From positions 3,162,001 through 3,226,000 of the forward strand of contig NZ_CP110615.1 of NCBI RefSeq assembly GCF_026153295.1: DNA of 64,000 nt, read 5' to 3'. This DNA is from Rhodococcus antarcticus. GTDB lineage: Bacteria > Actinomycetota > Actinomycetes > Mycobacteriales > Mycobacteriaceae. The translations under genes were made by a program, and so were the position numbers. This document shows, in pieces, positions 53,169 through 64,000 of the stretch (its first letter is position 1; the number at the start of each line of letters is the position of its first letter). Below the pieces are notes generated by a model, which made no database searches, had not been told where the DNA came from, and saw only the letters and a program-made list of their open reading frames with translations.

Positions 53169-54107
53169 TCAGCCCAGCAGGGCTCGACGCGTCGAGTCCA
53201 GGGTCGAGGCGATGCCCACCGCCAGCGGGGTCTGCGGTCGAGCGTCGAGCTCGGTCCACACAACCGAGCGCAGCCGGAGGTCCCGGGCCTGGGCCGAGGC
53301 GAGCTCGGAGGCGGCGAGAACTACCCGAGGACGGCGGCGGAACACCGAGCGGCACTCAGCCAGTACCGCGCCTATGGTCGTGCCCCGACCGGCGCTGTAG
53401 ATCTTGGTGGTGGACCTCTCACCCCGCGCGGCCGCACCGTCCAGGGTGTCGGCCACCATCGCGGCCGCGTCGGTGACGAAGAGGTAGTCGCGGATGGTGT
53501 CCAGCGAGACGTAGATGGAGACGGGCTGCGCGACGAGGAAGGCCCGACAGAGGTGCGAGATCAGGCCCTGCGCCTTGGCCAGGTTCTGCCCTGGCCCGTA
53601 GAGGTTGGAGAGGCGGCCCACCACCACGGTCGCCCCGGTCCGCGAGCCGAAGTCGAGGACGACCTGCTCGGCCGCCAGCTTGGCTCGCCCGTACGGGGCC
53701 AGCGGACGCACCGCGCTGAGCTCGGTGTGGGGGGCGCCGGCCACCCCGGCGTACACGGCGCCGGCCGAAGACGCGTGGAAGACAGTGCCTCGAGCGGCGC
53801 CCGGCCCGGCCGACTCGGCCAGCTCGTCGAGCACCCGTGTGAGCACGCCGTTCTCCGCGTCGAGGACGCCCTGCGGGGTGCCGGTCACCCCGGACCCTGC
53901 GCACCAGGCCAGCCGCCACGGACCACCGTCGGCCCGCTCGACGAGGGTGCGCGCCCCGTGGCGCAGCGCGGCGACGGCCGCCTCTGGATCACTCCACGGG
54001 ACCGCGGACGTGAGCACCTCGTCACCTCGTCGGGCCAGCTCGGTCCGCACGCTGCTGCCCAGCAGCCCACCGCTGCCGACCACCCAGGTGGTCGGTCGAG
54101 CGGTCAT
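53169..54107 (-). CDS. NAD-dependent epimerase/dehydratase (extended SDR)
   Basis: A 312-aa nucleotide-sugar-type enzyme with the NAD motif GSGGLLGSSV, a Ser pair in HASSAGAVYAG and the catalytic YGRAK. LSNLYGPGQN and FVTDAAAMVADTL are typical of epimerases. It is co-translated with the GT2 gene upstream (ATGA at 54104-54107), so it probably prepares a sugar for the same pathway. The substrate is unknown. Confidence 0.88.
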   Translation of the reverse strand: MTARPTTWVVGSGGLLGSSVRTELARRGDEVLTSAVPWSDPEAAVAALRHGARTLVERADGGPWRLAWCAGSGVTGTPQGVLDAENGVLTRVLDELAESAGPGAARGTVFHASSAGAVYAGVAGAPHTELSAVRPLAPYGRAKLAAEQVVLDFGSRTGATVVVGRLSNLYGPGQNLAKAQGLISHLCRAFLVAQPVSIYVSLDTIRDYLFVTDAAAMVADTLDGAAARGERSTTKIYSAGRGTTIGAVLAECRSVFRRRPRVVLAASELASAQARDLRLRSVVWTELDARPQTPLAVGIASTLDSTRRALLG

Positions 54108-55144
54108 CGGACGTCGGGGACGGGCCCGCGACCGGCCCCGCCGCGACCCGCACGGCCCAGCGGTCCGGCGTGGGGGTCGCTGACGATGAGGTAGGGCGGC
54201 TTGCCCATCGCCATGTTGACGTTCACGCCGACGTACTCCGCGATGATGCCGAGGGAGAACAGGATCGCCCCGGTGCTGAGCAGCACGATCACCACCGTCG
54301 AGGTCCATCCCTGTGCTCCCGATCCTGTGTTGGCGTCGAAGAACAGGCGCGCCGCCAGGATGTAGAAGGCCAGCAGGACCCCGAACACGGCGAAGACCGC
54401 CCCCAGGACGCTCACCAGTCGCAGGCCCTTCGTGCCGCTCGAGAGCACCATCCGCCAGAAGTGCGAGAGCAACGTGCGGTAGCTGTAGCCCGATCGTCGC
54501 CCGCCCTCCTCGCGCAGGGCCACCGGGCACGTCGCCACCTCCCCGGCGATCCAGCCGAGCGCCACGTCGAGGTAGACGCCGTTGCCCGCGTAGGCGGCGA
54601 CGGAGCGCCCGACCTCGCCGAGCACCAGGCGGTAGCTCTGGTAGGAGGGTGCCGCGTCCCCGGCCAGCGCCTTGGCGACCAGCCACTTCGCGCCGCGGGA
54701 GGCGGTGTTGCGGGCCAGGCCGTGGGGAGCGGGGTTGGACGGCTGGGCGTAGACGACCGACGCACCCCGCTCGAGCGCGGTGTCCAGCAGGTCGCCGATC
54801 GCGGCCGGGTCGTGCTGGCCGTCCTCGTCGAGGGTGACGATCCACTCGCCACCGGTCGAGGCCATGCCCGCGAGCGTCGCCGGGTGCTGGCCGAAGTTTC
54901 GGCTGAGCCACACGGCGCGGACCACCGGGTGGGCCGCCACGAGCTCACGGATGACCTGCGCCGAACCGTCGGGACCGTGGTCGAAGACCAGCAGCACCTC
55001 CTCCACGACGAAGGGGTGGCCGGCGGGGCTGGTGCTGGGCCGCGTCCACGGGAGCAGCTCGTCGACCAGCGGTCGGAGCGTGCGCTCACCCTGGTAGACC
55101 GGGACCACCACGGAGATCCGGTGGGGCCTGTCGGCCTCGGTCAT
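54104..55144 (-). CDS. Polyprenyl-phosphate glycosyltransferase (GT2, DPM/ArnC type)
   Basis: A 346-aa protein. The GT-A domain (~1-235) shows ISVVVPVYQGERTLRPLV, RNFGQHPATLAGM and the metal motif LDEDGQHDP. Two C-terminal membrane helices (~255-280, ~300-325) anchor it, the ArnC/GtrB arrangement that moves a sugar onto polyprenyl phosphate. The ATG at 55144 was chosen because homologues begin shortly before the ISVVVPVY strand. Such enzymes commonly work with GtrA and GT-C proteins, both encoded nearby. Confidence 0.9.
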   Translation of the reverse strand: MTEADRPHRISVVVPVYQGERTLRPLVDELLPWTRPSTSPAGHPFVVEEVLLVFDHGPDGSAQVIRELVAAHPVVRAVWLSRNFGQHPATLAGMASTGGEWIVTLDEDGQHDPAAIGDLLDTALERGASVVYAQPSNPAPHGLARNTASRGAKWLVAKALAGDAAPSYQSYRLVLGEVGRSVAAYAGNGVYLDVALGWIAGEVATCPVALREEGGRRSGYSYRTLLSHFWRMVLSSGTKGLRLVSVLGAVFAVFGVLLAFYILAARLFFDANTGSGAQGWTSTVVIVLLSTGAILFSLGIIAEYVGVNVNMAMGKPPYLIVSDPHAGPLGRAGRGGAGRGPVPDVR

Positions 55145-55310
55145 CGGGTCAACGGTCACGGACGGCGAGTGTAGTCGTGGCGCACCGGCGGTCCCGCGGT
55201 TCGCCCCGCGCGGTGTCGCACACCGACTCTTCACCCCCGCCCGGTCAAGGTTGACCGGACACGGGCCGATGTCCTCGTGTCGATGGTGACGTGGAACCAG
55301 GGAGCTCGTG

Positions 55311-55910
55311 ATGGTGCGCAGGACGGCAGCCGTGGTGGCGGCAGTGGTGGTGGTGGTGGCGGGTGTGGCCGTGGCGCTCACGGTCGGCCGCGGAGACCCG
55401 GTGGGCGGCGGAGACCCGGTGGCGAGCGGGCGCACACCGTCGCCGACGTCGTCCCCTGCCAGGACCACGACCACGACCGCGACCGGTCCGCCGCCGCCCG
55501 CGACCTCGACGAGGGCCCCCACTAGCGCCGCGACCACCACCCCTGACCCGCGCGGCGCGGACGGGGCCGGGCCGGGCGAGCCCGGGACGTCCACCCCGCC
55601 CGGCGCGAACGCAGAGGTGACCGTGTCCTACGCCGGCTGGGACCCCACGACCCAGCGGGTCCAGGTCAACGCCTTCGCCGCCGTGCTCGAGGACGGCGGA
55701 ACCTGCACCCTGACCCTGAGCGACGCCGCCGGGGCCGATCCCCGCACGGCGACCGCCCCCGCCTCGGCCGACGCGACCACCACGATCTGCGACCAGCTCA
55801 CGATCGACTCCACCACGATGGCCCCCGGCACCTGGACGGCAACAGTGACCTACTCCTCACCCACCCACCAGGGCCGATCCGCGGGCTCCGACGTGGTCGT
55901 GACCCGGTGA
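55311..55910 (+). CDS. Secreted protein with Thr/Pro linker and beta domain
   Basis: A 199-aa protein of unknown function. A signal peptide (VRRTAAVVAAVVVVVAGVAVA) is followed by a long Thr/Ser/Pro-rich low-complexity linker (~35-100) and a ~100-residue beta-rich domain with two cysteines (GTCTLTLS, TTICDQLT) that may form a disulfide. The ATG at 55311 has GGAG six bases upstream. It overlaps the next secreted-protein gene by 4 bp, so the two are co-expressed. Confidence 0.75.
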   Translation: MVRRTAAVVAAVVVVVAGVAVALTVGRGDPVGGGDPVASGRTPSPTSSPARTTTTTATGPPPPATSTRAPTSAATTTPDPRGADGAGPGEPGTSTPPGANAEVTVSYAGWDPTTQRVQVNAFAAVLEDGGTCTLTLSDAAGADPRTATAPASADATTTICDQLTIDSTTMAPGTWTATVTYSSPTHQGRSAGSDVVVTR

Positions 55911-58225
55911 GGGCCGCACGACGCGTCCTCGCCGCCCTGCTGTCGGCCGTCACCGCGGGGGGGGTGGTGGTCGTGGTCGGGCTCACCACGGCCCCCGCGG
56001 CGACCGCCCTGACCGGGAGCCAGTGGAACGCCGGCAGCATCATCTCCGACAGCGTCTTCTACGACTTCGGCACGATGAACGCCGATCAGGTCCAGGGTTT
56101 CCTGAACGACAAGGGCAGCGGGTGTCGCGCCGCCAACGGTCTCGCATGCCTCAAGGACTACGTCCAGGTCCCGCCCAGCCGCACGGCCGAGAACGGGCTG
56201 TGTGCCGGGTACACCGCATCGGCGGCCGAGAGCGCCGCGTCGATGGTGGTCAACGTCGCACGGAGCTGCCGGATCAACCCTCGCTCGCTGCTCGTGCTGC
56301 TGGAGAAGGAGTCCTCGCTCGTCACGCGGACCACACCGTCGACGACCGCCTACCGCTCGGCCACCGGGTACGGCTGCCCCGACACCGCTGCGTGCGACGC
56401 CACCTACTACGGGTTCTTCAACCAGGTCTACATGGCCGCGCGCCAGTTCAAGGTCTACGCGACCAACCCCACCCGGTACGGCTACCAGGCGGGCCGCGTC
56501 AACTCGATCCTCTACAACCCCAACACCGGCTGCGGCAGCGGCAGCGTCTACATCGCCAACCAGGCGACCGCCGGGCTTTACACCTACACGCCGTACCAGC
56601 CGAACGGGGCCGCCCTGGCCGACCTGTACGGGCCCGGGGACAGCTGCTCGGCGTACGGCAACCGCAACTTCTGGCGCATCTTCTCCGACTGGTTCGGCGA
56701 CACGCAGACCGGCAGCTACCTGCTCCGGACGGCCGAGGACGCCACCGTCTACCTCGTCAGCGGGCAGAAGCGCTACTCCGTGCCGGACCTCGCGACGCTC
56801 AGCACGCTCGCTCCACTGGGCAGCGTCGGCGTCGTGTCGGTGGACTACCTGGCCGGATTCGAGCAGGGGCGGACGCTGGGTCGGTTCGTCAGGGGCCCCG
56901 ACGGCACCGTGTTCTTCCTGGACGGGTCGGTGCTGCACCCCGTCCAGACCTGCGGGCTGGTGGCCGACTTCGGGGACGACTGCGCCGCGTCCGTGCCGCT
57001 CACCAGCACCCAGGTCGCACTGTTCTCCCAGACCAGCGTGCTGACCGGGCTGGTCAGCACGACCTCGGGGAAGACCTTCGTCGTGGGCAGCGGCCGGAAG
57101 CGGGAGTCGCTCGACGACGCGGCCCTGACCGCGGCGGGGATGGGCGGCCCCCGGGTGGTGCTGAGCGAGGCGTCGATCGCGACGCTCCCCTACGGTCCGC
57201 CCGTCGTACGCGACGACGTCCTGGTCGTGTCCCGCAGCACTGCGGCGGTGTGGCTGACCCACGCGGGTCGGCTGACCCCGGTGCCTGCCTCGATCAACGT
57301 CCAGAACGTCTGGTCGCGGTCGCTTGCCGCGGAGCTCCTGGACGCGCAGTCGGTCGCTGCGCTCCCGCAGGACCTTCCGTACACCGGATTCGTCCGCGGC
57401 TCGGACCCCTTCACAAGCTACCTCCTGACGCCGACCGGTCGACGCCAGGTCGCCGATCCGGCGGCCTGGTCGGCCACCTTCACCGCGGTCTCGGACACCC
57501 TCCTGGCACGGCTCGGGGACGAGGGGGCGCTGACGAGCCCCGGATACCTCCGCGGCGCCTCCGACCCCACCATCGTGCGGATCGCTGGTGCGGTGGCCCG
57601 GCCAGTCATTAGCTGGGTGGCGCTCGTCGCGCTCAACGGAGGCACGTTGCCGACGGTCGTCGTCGTCGCGGACGCCGTTGCCGACTCACTGCCGAAGGGC
57701 ACCCCGTTGCTGCAGCCCGGCGGACTCGTGCTCGACGGGACGGACGGAACGGTGTCCCTGGTCGACGGAACGTCACAGCTCGTCCCTCTGAGCTCCTTCC
57801 GTGCAGCTGCCCGGCTCGGCATCGCGACGACCTTCACCGAACCGCCAAGGTCCACGGTGTCGGGCTACCCCCGTGCAGGGGGGCTGTCCAGCCTCGTTCG
57901 GTGCGGTACGCAGACCTTCCTCGGGCGTACCGGACCGCTGGACCTCGTCACCAGCCTGGGATCGTCGGCCCTGCCCGTCACCCCGCTTTCCCCGGTGTCC
58001 TGCACGCTCCTCGCGCTGCCTCGTGCGAGCGCAGCCGCCATCACCTCGGAGGTCTTCGCCGTGTCCGACGGCGACGCCACCGTGTACCGCGTGACAGCCA
58101 CCGACAAGCGTCCCGTCACCAGCTGGGCCCGGCTCATCGAGCTGAACAACGGCAGCCCGTCGCCGGTCATCGCCGCACTCGGCCCCGCCCTGCTGGCCAC
58201 CGTCCCGACGGGGCCGCCGGCCTGA
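55907..58225 (+). CDS. Large secreted protein with lysozyme-like N-terminal domain and beta repeats
   Basis: A 772-aa exported protein with a signal peptide (~1-35). Residues ~40-270 resemble a lytic-transglycosylase/lysozyme-like domain: NPRSLLVLLEKESSLV with a candidate catalytic Glu, YGFFNQVYMAARQFKVY, and NPNTGCGSGSVYIANQAT. The rest is built of ~50-residue beta repeats, each with a hydrophobic strand and an aromatic (e.g. TVYLVSGQKRYSVPDLATL), probably cell-wall or sugar binding. Paired cysteines suggest disulfides. A role in peptidoglycan remodelling is likely but not demonstrated. Its GTG start overlaps the upstream gene. Confidence 0.78.
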   Translation: MRAARRVLAALLSAVTAGGVVVVVGLTTAPAATALTGSQWNAGSIISDSVFYDFGTMNADQVQGFLNDKGSGCRAANGLACLKDYVQVPPSRTAENGLCAGYTASAAESAASMVVNVARSCRINPRSLLVLLEKESSLVTRTTPSTTAYRSATGYGCPDTAACDATYYGFFNQVYMAARQFKVYATNPTRYGYQAGRVNSILYNPNTGCGSGSVYIANQATAGLYTYTPYQPNGAALADLYGPGDSCSAYGNRNFWRIFSDWFGDTQTGSYLLRTAEDATVYLVSGQKRYSVPDLATLSTLAPLGSVGVVSVDYLAGFEQGRTLGRFVRGPDGTVFFLDGSVLHPVQTCGLVADFGDDCAASVPLTSTQVALFSQTSVLTGLVSTTSGKTFVVGSGRKRESLDDAALTAAGMGGPRVVLSEASIATLPYGPPVVRDDVLVVSRSTAAVWLTHAGRLTPVPASINVQNVWSRSLAAELLDAQSVAALPQDLPYTGFVRGSDPFTSYLLTPTGRRQVADPAAWSATFTAVSDTLLARLGDEGALTSPGYLRGASDPTIVRIAGAVARPVISWVALVALNGGTLPTVVVVADAVADSLPKGTPLLQPGGLVLDGTDGTVSLVDGTSQLVPLSSFRAAARLGIATTFTEPPRSTVSGYPRAGGLSSLVRCGTQTFLGRTGPLDLVTSLGSSALPVTPLSPVSCTLLALPRASAAAITSEVFAVSDGDATVYRVTATDKRPVTSWARLIELNNGSPSPVIAALGPALLATVPTGPPA

Positions 58226-58239
58226 GCCCGATCACCCGA

Positions 58240-58245
58240 TAGCGT
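58240..58245 (+). promoter_or_regulatory. -10 box of the methyltransferase gene
   Basis: TAGCGT ends 8 nt before the ATG at 58254. Confidence 0.42.
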
Positions 58246-58253
58246 CTGCCCCC

Positions 58254-59117
58254 ATGGAGCAGATGACGTGCTGTGTGTGCGACGCCACGATGGACCAGTG
58301 CGGCCCGGGGTGGAGGTTCCGCTGTGCCGGCTGCGGAACCTGGGCCTCCCGCTTGAGCGTGGACATCAACGGTGACACCCACAGCGGCCTCGACGAGTCG
58401 CTGCGGGAGACCGGCCTTTCCGCGTTGCGGGCGGCGAACAACGCCCGCGTGCTCGACCGCCTGGCCCAGCTCGGCCTGCGAGACGGAGCTCGGGTGCTCG
58501 ACGTCGGATCTGCCCACGGGTGGTTCGTCAGGGCTGCGGTTGAGCGGGGGTGGCGGGCCGAGGGGCTCGAACCGGACGACGCCATCGCCGCACGGTCCGC
58601 CGGGGCGGGCGCGACGGTCCGGCACGGGTTCTTCCCCGATGCGCTCTCCGACGACGAGACCTTCGACGCCATCTGCTTCAACGACGTCCTGGAGCACCTC
58701 CCCGACGTCCGGGGGGCCGTCGCGGCCTGCCGACGACACCTGCGCCCCGACGGACTGGTGAGCATCAACATCCCGAGCACCCGTGGGGTCGTGTTCACCC
58801 TCGGGCGTTGGATGGACAGGGCAGGCTCCCACCGCCTGTCCGACCGCCTGTGGCAGGTTGGTTTCCCCTCCCCCCACCTGTGGTACTTCGACCCCGTAGG
58901 ACTGGCGCAGCTGTGTGAGGTCGAGGATCTCGAGCCCGTGCTCGTCGAGAGCCTGCCCAGCGTCGTCCGACGCGGCTTGTGGGAGCGCGCGCACGAGGGC
59001 GGTCGGCCCACGCCCCTGACGGTGACCGGCGTGGCCGCCGCGTGGCTGGCGGCACCGCTGCTCAACCACGACCGGACCAGCGACATCATGCACGTGGTGG
59101 CCCGCAAGCGGGCGTGA
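58254..59117 (+). CDS. Class I SAM-dependent methyltransferase with N-terminal zinc ribbon
   Basis: A 287-aa protein. An N-terminal CCVC / CAGC pair is a zinc-ribbon-like module (~1-30). The methyltransferase domain has motif I VLDVGSAHGWFVRAA, acidic EPDDAI and motif IV ICFNDVLEHLPD. This layout is common in methyltransferases of glycan and capsule clusters. The acceptor is unknown. It is convergent with the small GtrA gene. Confidence 0.87.
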   Translation: MEQMTCCVCDATMDQCGPGWRFRCAGCGTWASRLSVDINGDTHSGLDESLRETGLSALRAANNARVLDRLAQLGLRDGARVLDVGSAHGWFVRAAVERGWRAEGLEPDDAIAARSAGAGATVRHGFFPDALSDDETFDAICFNDVLEHLPDVRGAVAACRRHLRPDGLVSINIPSTRGVVFTLGRWMDRAGSHRLSDRLWQVGFPSPHLWYFDPVGLAQLCEVEDLEPVLVESLPSVVRRGLWERAHEGGRPTPLTVTGVAAAWLAAPLLNHDRTSDIMHVVARKRA

Positions 59118-59123
59118 CCGTCC

Positions 59124-59546
59124 TCAGGACTCCGTGGTCACCGGAAACACCCACCGCGCATAGGCGAGGTAGTTCCCAGTGGTCAGGAACGCCACCGCCA
59201 CCACCTTGCCGAGCAGGTAGCCGACGCCCACGACATCGGCGAGATCCAGCACGGCGAGCGTTGTCACCCAGTTGAACCCCAGCAGCGCTGTGTACCGCAG
59301 CACCGAGGTCCTCGTCGCCACCCTGTCGCGAAACGCGAGAGTGCGGTTGAGCCCGTAGTTGACCGTGACACTCGCCCCGTAGCCCACGGTGCCCGCGATC
59401 CAGACCGGCGTGCCGAAGCCCTCCCGGAGGAGCAGGAGAAGCCCGAGGTCGGTACCGACGCTGGCCGCGCCCACGACCAGGTACACGGAAAATCGACGAG
59501 GAAGGATCGGCACGAGCCCTCCTCGTGACCGAGAGACGACACCCAT
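59124..59546 (-). CDS. GtrA-family membrane protein
   Basis: A 140-aa protein with four membrane helices covering nearly its whole length (FSVYLVVGAASVGTDLGLLL, split at the helix end, VTVNYGLNRTLAF, LGFNWVTTLAVLDL, VAFLTTGNYLAYARWVF). The NYGLNR and NYLAYARWVF motifs mark GtrA. Second GtrA copy in this block; probably helps present polyprenyl-linked sugars. Confidence 0.86.
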   Translation of the reverse strand: MGVVSRSRGGLVPILPRRFSVYLVVGAASVGTDLGLLLLLREGFGTPVWIAGTVGYGASVTVNYGLNRTLAFRDRVATRTSVLRYTALLGFNWVTTLAVLDLADVVGVGYLLGKVVAVAFLTTGNYLAYARWVFPVTTES

Positions 59547-59671
59547 CGTGATCTCCTCCCGCTCGGCGACTGGACTTCAGCGTGTCATGCCGGCTCGCGG
59601 CCCAAGGTTCTCGCGGCTTCGTGGGCTGTTCGTCAGCTGCGTCCTCGACGCCCCTGCTTGCACTCTCGTCC

Positions 59672-61645
59672 TCAGCGGCACCCGCTGATGAGGAAGAGCT
59701 GGCCGACGTCGTTCACCAGGACGGGGGTGAATCCCGGTCCGTTGCCTGCGCCGTAGGTGCCGGTGTACCCCCGCGGGGACGAGGTGAACAATGACGGGTT
59801 CAGGCGCAGCACGTGCGTCACTCCTGTTTCTCGCACCGCGCGGCACACCTCGGGGTCAGTGTCGAGGTTGTTGAGGTGGTCGGCCAGGTACTGCGCCGCC
59901 GGGGTCCGGGTCCCGGCGAAGTAGGGGAAAAGAACTGCGCGGTCGCCCACCGCCCAGGCCAGGGAGCTCCCGTCCCACGGGTTACCGATGATCAACGCGT
60001 CCGTGGGCGTGACCTGGTCCAGCTGCTGCATGAACTCTTGCTCCTGGACGGTCACCAGGTTCGACGCCGACGAGTTCGTGGAGGCCAGAACGAAAGCGTT
60101 GCCGGAGATTCCCAGTACGCCAGCGCTGACCGCGAGCACCAGCGCCACCATGGTCGGGGCCGAGGCTCGGGCCGTGCGGCCCGCTCTACCGACGGGTCCG
60201 CCGCGGGACCGGCCCAGGCACACGACCAGGGAGTGCAGCCCCTCCACCCCCACCACTGCCAGCACGACCCCCGTCACAGGCACGACCGCGAGCAACCGGT
60301 GTCGGTCGTCGTACCAGAAGGCGGCGACCGCGTGGGCAAACGCGCCGTTGCTGCTCGCGGTGAGGACGTCCAGCCCGACGCTGACCAGATGCGCCGCAAG
60401 CAGCCAGCGCAGCTCCGGGCGGCACGCGCACCGGAACGCACCGACCAGCACCAGCGCGGAGACCAGGTAGGCCGGTCGAGCACCGTCGGACGTTCCGACC
60501 AGGTGCTGCGCCACCCCCTCGGGCGCGCTCACCGTTGCGTCCCAGCGTTGCTGGAGCTGGCGGATCCCTGGCGTCGCGAGCAGCACCGCCCATCCCACCG
60601 TGACCACGCCCAGCGTCGCGGCCAGCCCGGCGAGTCCCCGTCGTCGCGCCGCGGTCGACCAGGAGCCTCGGGCGCGCTGGACCCCCTGGACGACCAGCAG
60701 GACCGAACCCAGGACGATCCCCGAGATGAGGGCCCCAGGGTGCGCAGAGCCGCACGCCAGTGCAGCGGCACCGGTCGCCAGCCACCCCGTGCGCCGTCCA
60801 CCCAGCAGGTCGTTCCGGGCGGTGCCCACCGCACTCGTCAGGCAGGCGATCACAGCAGGCAGGAGCGCGACGCCCATGGCGTTCGGCCACAGCACGCCCC
60901 AGCTGAGCACGACCCACGGGAAACCGGTGAAGGCCGCGGAGAGGATGGCCGCCAGCCCTAGCAGCACCGGCCGTGGCCCCAGGACCTGCCGGGCCAGGAA
61001 GACGCAGCCGAGCGGCCACACGACCACCGCGACCCCCAGGGAGGTGAGGTTGGCCGCAGCAGGAACCGAATCTGCCGACGCAGGGACCACGAGCGACGCG
61101 AGTGCGTGCCACAGCGACGGGTAGTACGTCCCCCCGATCATCCCCTGGACGTCGAGCGGGGAGGACGACCCCGTCGTCTGGATGTACCGCAGGACGTTGA
61201 GGTGGAACACCCCGTCGTACGTCTGGGAGATCTCGTCGGGCCTGCCCACCCCGAGCCGAAACGTCGTCGTGACCAGGAGAGCCGCGACCGCCCAGCCGCC
61301 GAGGACGAACACCCACGTCGAGCGACCGGCAGGAACTCCACCGTGCGGGCGCTCGAGCCGCGCGTCCGCCCGAATCCCGCCGTGGTGCGGTGTGTGGCCA
61401 CGGAGAGCCAGCACCGCCGCGGCCACTACCGCCGTCGTGGCGGCAAGGGCAGGGAACCCCCACCGCAGGCCGACGACCGGAGCACATAGGGAAGCCACGG
61501 CCACCACGGCCAGGCTGATCGGCGGTGCGACGAGCAGCACGGCAAGACCCCTCAGCCGCCACGCCATGCCGATGGCCGCCCCGGGCAGCAGGAGCAGGAC
61601 CGCGGCGAGCAGCAGGGCGGGGGAGCCCTGGAGCCACGTGATCAC
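59672..61645 (-). CDS. Polytopic membrane protein (DUF6541-like)
   Basis: A 657-aa protein with about twelve to thirteen membrane helices (MITWLQGSPALLLAAVLLLL at the start) and a C-terminal soluble domain (~540-657) with YFAGTRTPAAQYLADHLNNL. An acidic site in the first large loop (RPDEISQTYDGVFH) resembles the catalytic Asp/Glu position of GT-C sugar transferases. Family assignment rests on general similarity to the DUF6541 proteins of actinobacterial envelope clusters. It probably transfers a lipid-linked sugar outside the membrane. Confidence 0.75.
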   Translation of the reverse strand: MITWLQGSPALLLAAVLLLLPGAAIGMAWRLRGLAVLLVAPPISLAVVAVASLCAPVVGLRWGFPALAATTAVVAAAVLALRGHTPHHGGIRADARLERPHGGVPAGRSTWVFVLGGWAVAALLVTTTFRLGVGRPDEISQTYDGVFHLNVLRYIQTTGSSSPLDVQGMIGGTYYPSLWHALASLVVPASADSVPAAANLTSLGVAVVVWPLGCVFLARQVLGPRPVLLGLAAILSAAFTGFPWVVLSWGVLWPNAMGVALLPAVIACLTSAVGTARNDLLGGRRTGWLATGAAALACGSAHPGALISGIVLGSVLLVVQGVQRARGSWSTAARRRGLAGLAATLGVVTVGWAVLLATPGIRQLQQRWDATVSAPEGVAQHLVGTSDGARPAYLVSALVLVGAFRCACRPELRWLLAAHLVSVGLDVLTASSNGAFAHAVAAFWYDDRHRLLAVVPVTGVVLAVVGVEGLHSLVVCLGRSRGGPVGRAGRTARASAPTMVALVLAVSAGVLGISGNAFVLASTNSSASNLVTVQEQEFMQQLDQVTPTDALIIGNPWDGSSLAWAVGDRAVLFPYFAGTRTPAAQYLADHLNNLDTDPEVCRAVRETGVTHVLRLNPSLFTSSPRGYTGTYGAGNGPGFTPVLVNDVGQLFLISGCR

Positions 61646-61985
61646 AGGGACCGGGGAGGGAGCGAGAACATCCCGGAGAGGCTACGGACCACACGGGCGG
61701 GGCGAGCACCGGCCACGCCGGCAGAAGCTCGGCGGTACCTCACGTCCTGGACGAGAGTTCATCTCGTCGTGGGGTGCTGACGGGACAGCCTCACGTGCGG
61801 GTCAACGGTGGCCGACACCTGCAGGGAATGCCACCACAGCGCCACCAGCGCCTTCGGCCCAGCGTCGTCGGCAACGGCCCGGGCGGACCTGGTGGCACGA
61901 CGCAAGGGAGCGGCATATCGGCACCCGGATCTTCGACCACGTCCGCGTCGAGGGGGCGTCGCCCGCTCCTCGCGCTCACCCTCTC
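61646..61985. other. Gap with displaced signal-peptide coding
   Basis: About 340 bp without a clear gene. In a different frame from the CAP-domain gene, 61938-61985 encodes SRGRRPLLALTLS, a good start of a signal peptide, which continues in the CAP gene's own frame (VLTGLLGLTAGAPA). This suggests a frameshift at the 5' end of that gene. Confidence 0.45.

Positions 61986-64000
<2,015 letters not shown>

Overview
The window is very GC-rich chromosomal DNA from an actinobacterium. It encodes arabinogalactan precursor enzymes (galactan ABC exporter Wzm/Wzt, GlfT1, UDP-galactopyranose mutase, RmlA) and the mycobacterial-type bacterial proteasome activator. The backbone order (dnaX, an aspC-type aminotransferase, SRP RNA, tRNA-Ser, tadA, tyrA, hisC, quinone reductase, bpa, galactan genes) recalls the Rv3721c-Rv3783 and glf neighbourhoods of Mycobacterium tuberculosis. 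This points to Mycobacteriales in the broad sense, arabinogalactan formers including Pseudonocardia-like genera. The species cannot be named from the sequence.

Layout. 1-8.1 kb is backbone: the end of an S9 peptidase, dnaX, the aminotransferase, ffs RNA, tRNA-Ser(GGA) with a hairpin terminator, and a four-PAS GGDEF/EAL c-di-GMP enzyme. 8.15-28.71 kb is an accessory island of visibly lower and uneven GC. It holds a PD-(D/E)XK-like orphan, two paralogous GIY-YIG plus double-RAMA proteins separated by a decayed IS3-family element, an SMC/RecF-like ATPase, a complete type I restriction-modification operon (hsdM-hsdS-hsdR), a DUF3883 protein and small zinc-ribbon proteins. At its right edge are a degenerate tyrosine-recombinase-like gene and a DDE-transposase-like gene interrupted by a TGA. 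The island ends carry the same 16-bp sequence in opposite orientation; the right copy starts directly after the CCA of tRNA-Ser(CGA). Joined, the two copies form a hairpin like those behind two other tRNA genes of the window, so the island appears to have split that tRNA's terminator.

28.7-45.1 kb is backbone: tadA and its partner, an M20 amidohydrolase, tyrA, an amidase, a glycolipid-binding-fold protein, tRNA-Arg and two more tRNA-Ser genes, an MprF/LysX-like membrane acyltransferase, a dienelactone-hydrolase relative, hisC, MarR, an FMN hydroxyacid oxidase, a zinc metallopeptidase, a broken GNAT gene, an XRE regulator, a quinone reductase and a class V aminotransferase homologue. 45.1-64 kb is an envelope block: bpa, rmlA, wzm-wzt-glfT1, two family-2 glycosyltransferases, an epimerase, two GtrA proteins, two large polytopic membrane proteins, secreted proteins, a methyltransferase, and glf, which runs off the window.

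Together, RmlA supplies dTDP-glucose for rhamnose, Glf supplies UDP-galactofuranose, GlfT1 starts the galactan, and Wzm/Wzt exports the lipid-linked chain. The GT2, GtrA and epimerase genes probably add lipid-linked sugars to the envelope. Many backbone genes have a TAnnnT -10 box 5-9 nt before the start codon, suggesting frequent leaderless transcription.
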